Part shown: positions 8,975 to 15,945 of the stretch, one piece after another | Numbering within the stretch: position 1 is the first letter of the stretch | Layout: the number at the start of each line of letters is the position of its first letter | NCBI GenBank assembly: GCA_028698335.1 | Contig: JAQVDP010000004.1 | Coordinates: 124,001-188,000, forward strand | Source: Nevskiales bacterium | Lineage (GTDB): Bacteria > Pseudomonadota > Gammaproteobacteria > Nevskiales > Nevskiaceae | Reading direction: 5' to 3' | DNA: 64,000 bases | Notes under the pieces: model-generated | Told to the model about the DNA's origin: nothing | Database searches by the model: none | What the model saw: the letters and a program-made list of their open reading frames with translations, nothing else | Position numbers and translations under genes: made by a program

Positions 8975-9564
8975 CGCGCCAACTCCCACTCGCGCACGCC
9001 CGCAAGTCCCTCCGGCAGTGCCTGATGGCTGGTCATCACCACCATCCCGCCGGCCCCGAGGTGTGCGGCCAGCATTCCCGAAAACAGTGCGATGCCGTCA
9101 CGGTCCAGACCGTCCAGCGGTTCGTCCAGCAGCCACAGATCGCGTGTATCGGCGTGCAGGCGCGCCAGCGCGGCACGTCGCTTCTGCCCGGCCGACAGGG
9201 TCCGGGTCGGCCGACGCTGCGCCCCCGCCGGCAGTCGCATGGCCGTCAGCGCCCGGCGCGCGGCGGAACGCGGGCACCCGTTCAAGCCGCACCAGAACTC
9301 GAGGTTCTCGGCGGCCGAGAGATGCGGATTCAAACCATTGCGATGCCCGACCCAATGCACGGTCAGGTCTTCCGGCTCCACTGCGACCCGCCCCCGGGAC
9401 GGTTGCCGCAGGCCCGCCAGCAACTCCAGCAGGCTGGTCTTGCCGGCGCCGTTGGCGCCGCGCAGATGCAACAACTCACCTGCGCAGACACGCAGGCTGA
9501 GGTCCGCAATAAGCGTGCGATCGCCCCGCGTGACGCTGAGGGATTCGACTTGGAGTAGTGGCAC
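8971..9564 (-). CDS. ccmA: Haem exporter ATP-binding subunit CcmA
   Basis: A 197-residue ABC ATPase, first gene of the ccm operon. The Walker A is GANGAGKT (36-43), the ABC signature is LSAGQKRR, and the Walker B is LWLLDEP followed by a D-loop DGLD. The short length is typical for CcmA. It is divergent from folD, with about 160 bases between the starts that must hold both promoters. Confidence 0.94.
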   Translation of the reverse strand: MPLLQVESLSVTRGDRTLIADLSLRVCAGELLHLRGANGAGKTSLLELLAGLRQPSRGRVAVEPEDLTVHWVGHRNGLNPHLSAAENLEFWCGLNGCPRSAARRALTAMRLPAGAQRRPTRTLSAGQKRRAALARLHADTRDLWLLDEPLDGLDRDGIALFSGMLAAHLGAGGMVVMTSHQALPEGLAGVREWELAR

Positions 9565-9724
9565 GGTCGCGACCGTCTGACAAAGCGCGGTAGTTTACGC
9601 AATGGACGGACGGTTCGTGCACATCCGGCGCACTCTCAGACGTCCGCGCGGTGTCGGCCCGATGCCCTGGCGGGCGCGTTCCACCGTACAATATGCGTCG
9701 CTGCTTGTTTTCCGGGAATCACTC

Positions 9725-10576
9725 TTGACCGCACAACTGATCGACGGCCGCGCGGTTGCCGCGTCCGTACACGAACGCGTCCGCCTGGGCATCGCGGAAC
9801 GCCTCGCCGCAGGCCTGCGCGCCCCGGCCCTGGCAACGATTCTCGTCGGAGATGACCCCGCTTCGCACGTTTACGTTCGCAACAAGCGTACGACCTGCGA
9901 AAAAGTGGGCATCCGCTCGGTCCCGGTCCAGTTCGGCGCGGACGTCACCCAGGCGGAGCTGATCGGCCAGGTCGACCGCCTCAACGCCGATCCTGAGATC
10001 GACGGCATTCTGGTGCAATTGCCGCTGCCACCGCAGATCGACGCCACCCTGGTCACTGAACGGATTCGCGCGGACAAGGATGTCGACGGATTCCATCCGT
10101 ACAACATCGGCCGACTGGCGCAGCGTCTGCCGACCCTGCGCTCATGCACGCCATACGGGGTGATCGAGTTGCTGCGCTCGGTGCAGGAGCCTTTCAAGGG
10201 GCGCCGCGCGGTCGTCGTCGGCGCCAGCAACCATGTCGGCCGCCCGATGGCGCTGGAACTGCTGCTCGCGGGGGCGACGACCACGGTCTGTCATCGCTTC
10301 ACCGCCGATCTCGGCGCCGAGGTCGCGCGCGCCGACATCGTCGTCGTCGCCGTCGGCAAACCGGGACTGATCAAGGGTGAATGGATCAAGCCGGGCGCCA
10401 CTGTCATCGACGTCGGCATGAACCGTCTCGCGGACGGGCGGCTGGTCGGCGACTGCGAATTCGATGTCGCGCGCCAGCGCGCCGCATTCATCACGCCGGT
10501 TCCGGGCGGCGTCGGCCCGATGACCGTCGCCATGCTGATGCTCAACACGCTGCAGGCTGCCGCGCTGCACGACTAG
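9725..10576 (+). CDS. folD: Bifunctional methylenetetrahydrofolate dehydrogenase / methenyltetrahydrofolate cyclohydrolase
   Basis: Interconverts 5,10-methylene-, methenyl- and 10-formyl-tetrahydrofolate with NADP. The TTG at 9725 gives 283 residues, standard for FolD, with the catalytic Y50 and K54 in [16 protein letters not shown], the QLPLP segment, the NADP site [12 protein letters not shown] and the C-terminal signature [13 protein letters not shown]. The open frame extends upstream to 9602, but that extra N-terminus looks unlike FolD. No strong ribosome binding site is visible. Confidence 0.93.
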   Translation: MTAQLIDGRAVAASVHERVRLGIAERLAAGLRAPALATILVGDDPASHVYVRNKRTTCEKVGIRSVPVQFGADVTQAELIGQVDRLNADPEIDGILVQLPLPPQIDATLVTERIRADKDVDGFHPYNIGRLAQRLPTLRSCTPYGVIELLRSVQEPFKGRRAVVVGASNHVGRPMALELLLAGATTTVCHRFTADLGAEVARADIVVVAVGKPGLIKGEWIKPGATVIDVGMNRLADGRLVGDCEFDVARQRAAFITPVPGGVGPMTVAMLMLNTLQAAALHD

Positions 10577-10628
10577 ACGGCGCACTGCTTCCGGTCACAG
10601 CGCCGAAGCCGCGCCGTTTCCATCGATC

Positions 10629-10654
10629 AAATTGGTAATAATTATTACCAATTT
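10629..10654. promoter_or_regulatory. 26-bp perfect palindrome, core GGTAA-N6-TTACC (operator A)
   Basis: A perfect 26-base palindrome centred at 10641.5, with the core GGTAATAATTATTACC at 10634-10649. It is AT-rich in a GC-rich neighbourhood and lies 88 bases before the acyl-CoA dehydrogenase start. The same 5-6-5 spaced motif recurs upstream of the carboxylase beta, SDR and AtuA-like genes, so a shared repressor or activator site is likely. The size and symmetry would suit a TetR-family dimer (inference). Confidence 0.7.
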
Positions 10655-10741
10655 TCTCTGGATGTTGGCGCAATGCTCTTGCCGATATATCGTTGAGCTT
10701 ATGAAAAGCCTCGTTCGAGGCATAACGGAACGGTAATCAGC

Positions 10742-11887
10742 ATGACCATATCAAGCCCTTACTACACTGCGGAGCACGACAGCTTCCGGCAACAGGTTCG
10801 CCGCTTCGTCGACCGGGAAGTCGCCGCCAATATCGCTCGCTGGGAAACTGCCGAAACGCTCCCCCGCGAATTGCACTTGGCCGCGGCGGAAGCCGGAATC
10901 CTGCAGATCGGTTTTCCGGAATCCTGCGGCGGCGTCGAAGTTCCCGATCTGTTTTACATGATCGTCCTGACCGAAGAACTGGCGCGGGCCGGCAGCGGCG
11001 GCCTGGTCGCAAGCCTGATGTCGCACGGCATCGGCACCCCGCCGATCATCCATGCCGGGACCGCGGAACAGCAGCAGCGCTTCGCCGCACCGGTCCTGCG
11101 CGGCGAGAAAATCGCCGCACTGGCCATCACCGAGCCTTCGGGGGGATCGGACGTCGCCAACCTGCGCACGCGCGCCGTTCTCGACGGCGACCACTACCGC
11201 GTTTCCGGCAGCAAAACCTTCATCACTTCCGGAATGCGTGCCGACTTCATCACGACCGCCGTACGCACCGGCGAGTCAGGAATGGGCGGCGTTTCGCTGC
11301 TTGTGATCGAGGGTGACACGCCCGGACTGACCCGCACCCCCCTGAAAAAGATGGGCTGGCGTTGCTCGGATACCGCGACCCTGTACTTCGACGACTGCAA
11401 GGTCCCTGTCGCCAACCGGCTGGGGCCCGAGAACACCGGATTCCTGCCCATCATGATGAATTTCAATCAGGAGCGCATCATGCTGGCTGCGCAGGCACTG
11501 GCATTCGCCAAGGTCTGCTACGACGAAGCCCTCGACTACGCCCGCCAACGCGAGACCTTCGGCAGACCCCTGATCCGCAACCAGGTGATCCGCCACAAGC
11601 TGATCGACATGCGCATGCGCATCGAGGCGGTGCAGTCCAATCTCGATCTCCTGGCCTGGCGCGTCAGCCACAAACAGCTCCCGGTGGCGGAAGTCTGCCT
11701 GCTGAAGAACTTCGCCACGACCAGCCTCGAATGGATCGCCAACGAGGCCATGCAGGTCCTCGGAGGAGCCGGCTATCTGGATGGCAGCAAGGTCGAACGC
11801 ATTTATCGGGAGACCAAGGTGCTGAGCATCGGCGGCGGGTCGATCGAAATCATGAAGGACCTTGCCGCGCGGCAGCTGGGTTATTGA
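10742..11887 (+). CDS. Acyl-CoA dehydrogenase (LCAD/IVD-type active site; candidate AtuD-like)
   Basis: FAD-dependent alpha,beta-dehydrogenation of an acyl-CoA, passing electrons to ETF. The protein has 381 residues with the full ACAD fold: ITEPSGGSD at about 129-137, a FAD/substrate loop, and the C-terminal helices. The position equivalent to the medium-chain catalytic Glu is Gly (SIGGGS), while FNQERIM has E244 where isovaleryl- and long-chain enzymes carry their base, so E244 is the likely catalytic residue. Candidate substrates are branched or long acyl-CoAs. It shares an operator-like palindrome with the carboxylase cluster 8-16 kb downstream, which suggests a role like citronellyl-CoA dehydrogenase AtuD. 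It ends at a clear terminator. Confidence 0.85.
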   Translation: MTISSPYYTAEHDSFRQQVRRFVDREVAANIARWETAETLPRELHLAAAEAGILQIGFPESCGGVEVPDLFYMIVLTEELARAGSGGLVASLMSHGIGTPPIIHAGTAEQQQRFAAPVLRGEKIAALAITEPSGGSDVANLRTRAVLDGDHYRVSGSKTFITSGMRADFITTAVRTGESGMGGVSLLVIEGDTPGLTRTPLKKMGWRCSDTATLYFDDCKVPVANRLGPENTGFLPIMMNFNQERIMLAAQALAFAKVCYDEALDYARQRETFGRPLIRNQVIRHKLIDMRMRIEAVQSNLDLLAWRVSHKQLPVAEVCLLKNFATTSLEWIANEAMQVLGGAGYLDGSKVERIYRETKVLSIGGGSIEIMKDLAARQLGY

Positions 11888-11910
11888 ACGAGGCGGACCA
11901 GGCCACAAAA

Positions 11911-11938
11911 AAAAGGGCGCCGTGCGGCGCCCTTTTTT
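11911..11938. terminator. Bidirectional intrinsic terminator
   Basis: Stem GGGCGCC / GGCGCCC (11915-11921 and 11926-11932) with a GTGC loop, six T on the right and eight A on the left. It separates the convergent acyl-CoA dehydrogenase and Ig-like lipoprotein genes and can serve both strands. Confidence 0.9.
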
Positions 11939-11951
11939 GAACCTGCACGAA

Positions 11952-13460
11952 TCAACGCTGGCGATTCATCGTCGTCACCGGATTTTCCGGCAGAACCGCA
12001 TTGCCGCAGGCCGCATAGACCTGGGTCGATGAGAACGCGGACACCAGACCCGAATCGAAGGTCAGGCGAATGCCGTTGTACGCCTGGGTGACCGCATCGG
12101 CCGGCATCGCCAGCAACGCGAGATCGCTATCGTACGGCCCGGTCACCACGGTCCCGAGCAGTGCGAGCCCCAGCGGCGTCGAATCGATCCCCGCCGAGTC
12201 GCCGGTCGGCACGCCGTCCATCAGCGTCTCGATGGTGAGCTGCGACAACACCTCGGCATTGATCAGCTGCCCGGAGGGACGCCCGATGATGAAGCCCGCG
12301 GGCTCGGTTTCCGGGAACACCGTCGGCGATGTCACCGTCACCGAAGCGGTCGCGGCCAGCAGTCCGACCGGCACCTGCAGCTCACCGAAGTTGGTGTCGT
12401 CCTCGTCGATGATGTTGCTCTCGTCGCTGACGTTGCACAGCAGGCACAGCGGCGACACCTCGCCAACGACCTCGGCACCTGCCGAAGCGCGCAACGCGGT
12501 ATTGCAGCCGCTGAAGGTCACCGTCAGCTGTGCGCTGGCCGTGTCCTTGGTACGGTCATTCATCGGCACTGTCGGCTTGACCTGCGCAGAAATCGTCGTC
12601 TGCCCCAGCTCGACACCGGTCGCGACACCCTGCGCATCCACTGTCGCGGTGGCCTCGTCCGCCGAGGTCCAGTCGACCTTGTCGTCCGCCAGCGCGGCCT
12701 CGGTTCCGTCCGAATACGCGGCATAGGCCACGAACTCGGTAGTGTTGCCCTTGGCGACGGTCGCGATCACCGGCTCGACCCGCAACAGGCTGTCGAGGTC
12801 GGCTTCACGCACCGTCAGTTGCGCCTGCGCCGTCACCGCTGTGCTCGAACCCTGCGGAACCGTGCTGGCGGTGATCGACAGCACGCCGAGAGTCTGGCTG
12901 GTCGCAATTGTCGTGACGCCCTGCGCCGGACTCAGCGTCGCGACGCTGGAATCGACCGGCGACCAGGTCACCGTCGTCGTGATGTTGCGTTCGGTATTCG
13001 GGGCATCCGAGTACGTCCCCTTCGCGGTGAACGCGACCTGCGCACCCAGCGGAATGTTGGCCGTCGGCGGATCGATCGTCATCGTCAGCAGCGTCGGCGG
13101 CCCGATGATCAGCTGCGCGGTACCCTCCAGACCATCACGCTTGGCGCTGACGATGACCGTGCCCTGCGCCTTGGTCGACACCAGACCATCGCCGTCGACA
13201 CTGGCGCGGTTGGGATCGTCCACCGACCAGGTGACGTCACCGATCGGGCTCGAGGACTCGGAGGTGTTCGAGCCCGGAGGCGTGGTGAACACACCGATCG
13301 CCGAAAACTGCCGAGTCTGCCCCAACGCGACCGTGTCCGATACCGGTGTCACTTCAACGCGAATCAACTCGGGAGTGAAATCCGGGCTCTGTACAGCCCC
13401 GTCCCCGCACGCCCCGATGGCCAGCGTCAGCACCGCCATCATCGCTCGTAATGCTTTCAT
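11952..13460 (-). CDS. Ig-like (BIG2-type) repeat lipoprotein with C-terminal CxxC-containing domain
   Basis: A 502-residue predicted lipoprotein. Its signal peptide ends in a lipobox (LAIGAC, C18). Three bacterial Ig-like repeats follow at roughly 32-119, 124-218 and 226-315, each with a G-x-x-x-x-F-x-A strand, a W-S/T-S-x-D segment and a final SA strand. A different C-terminal domain (about 320-502) contains CLLC (339-342) and an acidic stretch DESNIIDEDDT; similar domains occur in surface proteins of other bacteria. Likely exposed on the cell surface; function unknown. RBS GGGAG is 6 bases before the ATG. A second lipoprotein of the same style lies at 35.8-37.1 kb. Confidence 0.8.
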   Translation of the reverse strand: MKALRAMMAVLTLAIGACGDGAVQSPDFTPELIRVEVTPVSDTVALGQTRQFSAIGVFTTPPGSNTSESSSPIGDVTWSVDDPNRASVDGDGLVSTKAQGTVIVSAKRDGLEGTAQLIIGPPTLLTMTIDPPTANIPLGAQVAFTAKGTYSDAPNTERNITTTVTWSPVDSSVATLSPAQGVTTIATSQTLGVLSITASTVPQGSSTAVTAQAQLTVREADLDSLLRVEPVIATVAKGNTTEFVAYAAYSDGTEAALADDKVDWTSADEATATVDAQGVATGVELGQTTISAQVKPTVPMNDRTKDTASAQLTVTFSGCNTALRASAGAEVVGEVSPLCLLCNVSDESNIIDEDDTNFGELQVPVGLLAATASVTVTSPTVFPETEPAGFIIGRPSGQLINAEVLSQLTIETLMDGVPTGDSAGIDSTPLGLALLGTVVTGPYDSDLALLAMPADAVTQAYNGIRLTFDSGLVSAFSSTQVYAACGNAVLPENPVTTMNRQR

Positions 13461-13519
13461 GTGCTCCCGACTCCCACGGAATTCTCAAGCTTCCCTTACA
13501 AAACGGTGACCGACCGTTA

Positions 13520-13548
13520 TTTACGGCCGCCCATAAGGCCATCATAAT
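13520..13548 (+). promoter_or_regulatory. Candidate sigma-70 promoter for the OmpA/TSP3 gene
   Basis: TTTACG (13520-13525), a 17-base spacer, then CATAAT (13543-13548) in the divergent region between the lipoprotein and OmpA-like genes. It would give a leader of roughly 130 bases. Sequence match only. Confidence 0.4.
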
Positions 13549-13686
13549 GCATCGAAAGCTGCAATTGAGCAGGTGCACGTCGTTTTTTTGTCAGCAGACT
13601 CCTCTACGCTGGCTGGCACATGAACAGAACGGGCGCATTGTTCATGCACGTTGGGGACACAAACAGGGATTTGGAGAGTCACTAAG

Positions 13687-15195
13687 ATGTCGAAACACGG
13701 ATGGCTGAAAGCTGTCGCGCTGATGCTTGGCGTGTACACGGTCGGCGCGCAGGGCGCCGAGTTTGACGACCGCTGGTACGTGACGCCGATGGTGGGCGGC
13801 GTGTTTTCCGACTCGGAAGACCTGGACACCGGCTTCCTGGGGGGGATTGCGATCGGCACGAGCATCACGCCCTATTTCGGAATCGAGGCCGAGGCCAACT
13901 ACAGCAACCTGGATGTCTCCAACCTGCCGAGCGGCAACCAGTACGAGCGCACGACGCTGGGTCTGAATCTGGTCCAGTACCTTGCGCGCGACACCGTGCT
14001 GATCCGCCCCTTCCTGCTGCTCAACGGCAATGCGCACAACATCGACTTCCTCGATGAGTCGCTCAGCGGGCTTGGCGTCGGCGCCGGCGGCGGTGCGATG
14101 ATGAAACTGGGCGATCACTGGGATGCGCGCCTGGACGTCCGCTACAACCTCGACTTCATCAATGGCGAAGGCGTCGTCCAGGACGATACCTTCTATATCT
14201 GGAGCACGGCGCTCGGCCTGAGCTACAAGTTCGGAGGCAACCCGTACGATCAGGACGGCGACGGCGTGCCCGACTCGCGCGACAAGTGCCCCGATACTCC
14301 GGCCGGCGTGGCGGTGTACTCCGACGGGTGCCCGACCGACCTGGATCAGGACGGCGTGCCCGATTATCTGGACAAGTGCCCGAACACGCCGAAGGGCACG
14401 CTGGTAGGCCCGGACGGCTGCGAGCTGGATTCCGACGGCGACGGCGTTCCGGACAGCCGTGACCAGTGCCCGAACACGCCGAAGGGTGTTCCTGTCAGTG
14501 CCAACGGATGCCCGCTGGATTCCGACGGCGACGGCGTGCCTGACCACCTCGACAAGTGCCCCGGTACGCCTCCGGGAACGCGCGTCAACGCGGAAGGTTG
14601 CTCGCTGGCGGATCGTGACAACGACGGCATCCCCGATGAGCTCGACAAGTGCCACGGCACGCCCGCCGGCGTTCCGGTCGGCCCGGACGGCTGCCCGCTG
14701 GATTCCGACGACGACGGTATTCCGGACTATCTCGACGAATGCCCGCGGACACCGCCGGGTGCCAAGGTGCTGCCCAATGGCTGCGCGCTGCAGGGCGACT
14801 GCCGGACCCCGCGTCCCGGCGAGCAGGTCGATGAGAACGGCTGCGCGGTCGAACAGAGCTTCGTCCTCAAGGGCGTGAAGTTCGAGTTCGATTCCGATCG
14901 TCTGACGCCGAAGGCGCGTGAGATCCTCAACGAGGTCGCAGCAACGCTGCAGGCCTACCCGTCGATCAGCGTCGAGCTTGAAGGCCATACCGATGCGATC
15001 GGTTCCGACAGCTACAACCTCGGCCTGTCGGAACGCCGTGCGATCGCCGTCAAGACCTACCTCGAAGGCCGCGGCGTCAAGGGCCGTCGCATGACTCCGG
15101 TCGGATATGGCGAAAGCCGCCCGATCGCGTCGAACGACACCGACGAGGGACGCGAGGAAAACCGTCGCGTCGAGCTGCGGGTCGTCGAGGACTGA
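13687..15195 (+). CDS. OmpA-family outer membrane protein with thrombospondin type 3 (calcium-binding) repeats
   Basis: A 502-residue protein: signal peptide (about 1-22), an eight-stranded OmpA-like beta-barrel (about 25-185, ending SYKFGG), six TSP3 repeats of the type DxDxDGVPDxxDxCPxTPxG (about 188-380), then an OmpA C-terminal peptidoglycan-binding domain with GVKFEFDSDRLTP and the motif GHTDAIGSDSYNLGLSERRA. The role is to link the outer membrane to peptidoglycan; the repeats likely bind Ca2+ and act as a rigid periplasmic spacer. The ATG at 13687 is chosen because it is followed directly by the signal peptide; GGAG lies upstream with a long spacing. A strong terminator follows. Confidence 0.9.
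   Translation: MSKHGWLKAVALMLGVYTVGAQGAEFDDRWYVTPMVGGVFSDSEDLDTGFLGGIAIGTSITPYFGIEAEANYSNLDVSNLPSGNQYERTTLGLNLVQYLARDTVLIRPFLLLNGNAHNIDFLDESLSGLGVGAGGGAMMKLGDHWDARLDVRYNLDFINGEGVVQDDTFYIWSTALGLSYKFGGNPYDQDGDGVPDSRDKCPDTPAGVAVYSDGCPTDLDQDGVPDYLDKCPNTPKGTLVGPDGCELDSDGDGVPDSRDQCPNTPKGVPVSANGCPLDSDGDGVPDHLDKCPGTPPGTRVNAEGCSLADRDNDGIPDELDKCHGTPAGVPVGPDGCPLDSDDDGIPDYLDECPRTPPGAKVLPNGCALQGDCRTPRPGEQVDENGCAVEQSFVLKGVKFEFDSDRLTPKAREILNEVAATLQAYPSISVELEGHTDAIGSDSYNLGLSERRAIAVKTYLEGRGVKGRRMTPVGYGESRPIASNDTDEGREENRRVELRVVED
14248..14850 (+). repeat. Tandem TSP3-coding repeats (six units of about 90 bases)
   Basis: In-frame degenerate tandem repeat inside the OmpA-like gene. Each unit encodes DxDxDG(V/I)PD, a C, a P-rich GTP/NTP turn and a second C near GC(P/E/S/A)L. 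A seventh, degenerate unit lacking the DxDxDG loop precedes the OmpA domain. Such repeats can vary in number between strains by recombination. Confidence 0.85.
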
Positions 15196-15213
15196 CCCAA
15201 GGCGGATTGATGC

Positions 15214-15247
15214 AAAAAAGCCCCGCAGCATCTGCGGGGCTTTTTTT
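15214..15247. terminator. Bidirectional intrinsic terminator
   Basis: Stem GCCCCGCAG / CTGCGGGGC (15220-15228, 15232-15240) with a CAT loop, seven T on the right and six A on the left. It lies between the convergent OmpA-like and hemerythrin genes. Confidence 0.92.
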
Positions 15248-15263
15248 GTGCCGATTCCGGAGG

Positions 15264-15788
15264 TCAGTGGGACGAGCGCGCCCACAGGCGCTGCAACCAT
15301 GACGGCTTGGCGTACTGGGCACGCACGCCGCGCGACAACAGATGCGGCGCGTACTTCTGGTCCGAAGCCAGGATGTGTTCGGTCAACCAGCGCTTGAGGA
15401 AAAACAGCAGTTCCCCGGTGATTGGCTTGCCTTCGACCATCACCTTGCGGCGCAACTGATACACCTGCTCGACGAGTTCCTCATGCTCGGCCTTGTGCGC
15501 TTCGTAGTCGGGATAGTCGAGCATGCGCATCAACGCCTCCTCAACTGCGAAGTGAATGCGGGTGTAATCCACCAGCCGCTCCAGAATCTCCGCCGCGTCG
15601 CGGGCGCCGTGACGCTCGACGATCGCCACATGCAGCTGATTGAGCAGATCGACCAATGTCTTGTGCTGACTGTCGATTTCCTCGATGCCGACGCTGAGTT
15701 CGGGCGTCCACGCGATCAGCGGCACATGGGCATGGGGGACCGCAGCGTCTGCGGTCTTGGCGTGCACGGCATGGGCGGGTGCGTTCAT
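15264..15788 (-). CDS. Bacteriohemerythrin (di-iron O2-binding protein)
   Basis: A 174-residue single-domain hemerythrin with a longer His/Ala-rich N-terminus (about 1-22). The seven expected di-iron ligands are visible: H42 (DSQHKTL), H79 and E83 (IHFAVEE), H98 and H102 (HKAEH), H138 and D143 (HILASD). The family binds O2 reversibly and is linked to O2 storage or delivery, or to aerotaxis when fused. An Anr/FNR-like box lies upstream at 15845-15858, suggesting induction at low oxygen. The last residues (SWLQRLWARSSH) extend beyond the fold. Confidence 0.92.
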   Translation of the reverse strand: MNAPAHAVHAKTADAAVPHAHVPLIAWTPELSVGIEEIDSQHKTLVDLLNQLHVAIVERHGARDAAEILERLVDYTRIHFAVEEALMRMLDYPDYEAHKAEHEELVEQVYQLRRKVMVEGKPITGELLFFLKRWLTEHILASDQKYAPHLLSRGVRAQYAKPSWLQRLWARSSH

Positions 15789-15844
15789 CGTTGCAGTTCC
15801 ATTCAGGCCTGGCTGAAGACTGAGTCGCGCACTCCGACCGGACT

Positions 15845-15858
15845 TTGATATGCGTCAA
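15845..15858 (-). promoter_or_regulatory. Anr/FNR-type box upstream of bacteriohemerythrin
   Basis: Read on the minus strand this is TTGACGCATATCAA, matching TTGAY-N4-ATCAA. It is centred about 63 bases before the start codon. If it sits at -41.5, transcription would start about 20 bases before the ATG, leaving room for a short leader. Confidence 0.55.
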
Positions 15859-15945
15859 TGCCGCTCCTGGCCGGTCCGGACGAGCGGACGGACGGATGCG
15901 GTTTCCGTTCGGCGGTGATGAACGGCGGCGACCGCGCGACGCAGC

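Noticed and set aside
10732-10747. Additional operator copy GGTAA-N6-TGACC overlapping the acyl-CoA dehydrogenase start
   Set aside because: The right half differs at two positions and lies over the start codon; too weak to include with the six better sites.
13642-15300. 552-residue open frame on the minus strand over the OmpA gene
   Set aside because: Shadow of the TSP3 repeat region; its apparent repeats mirror those of the real gene.
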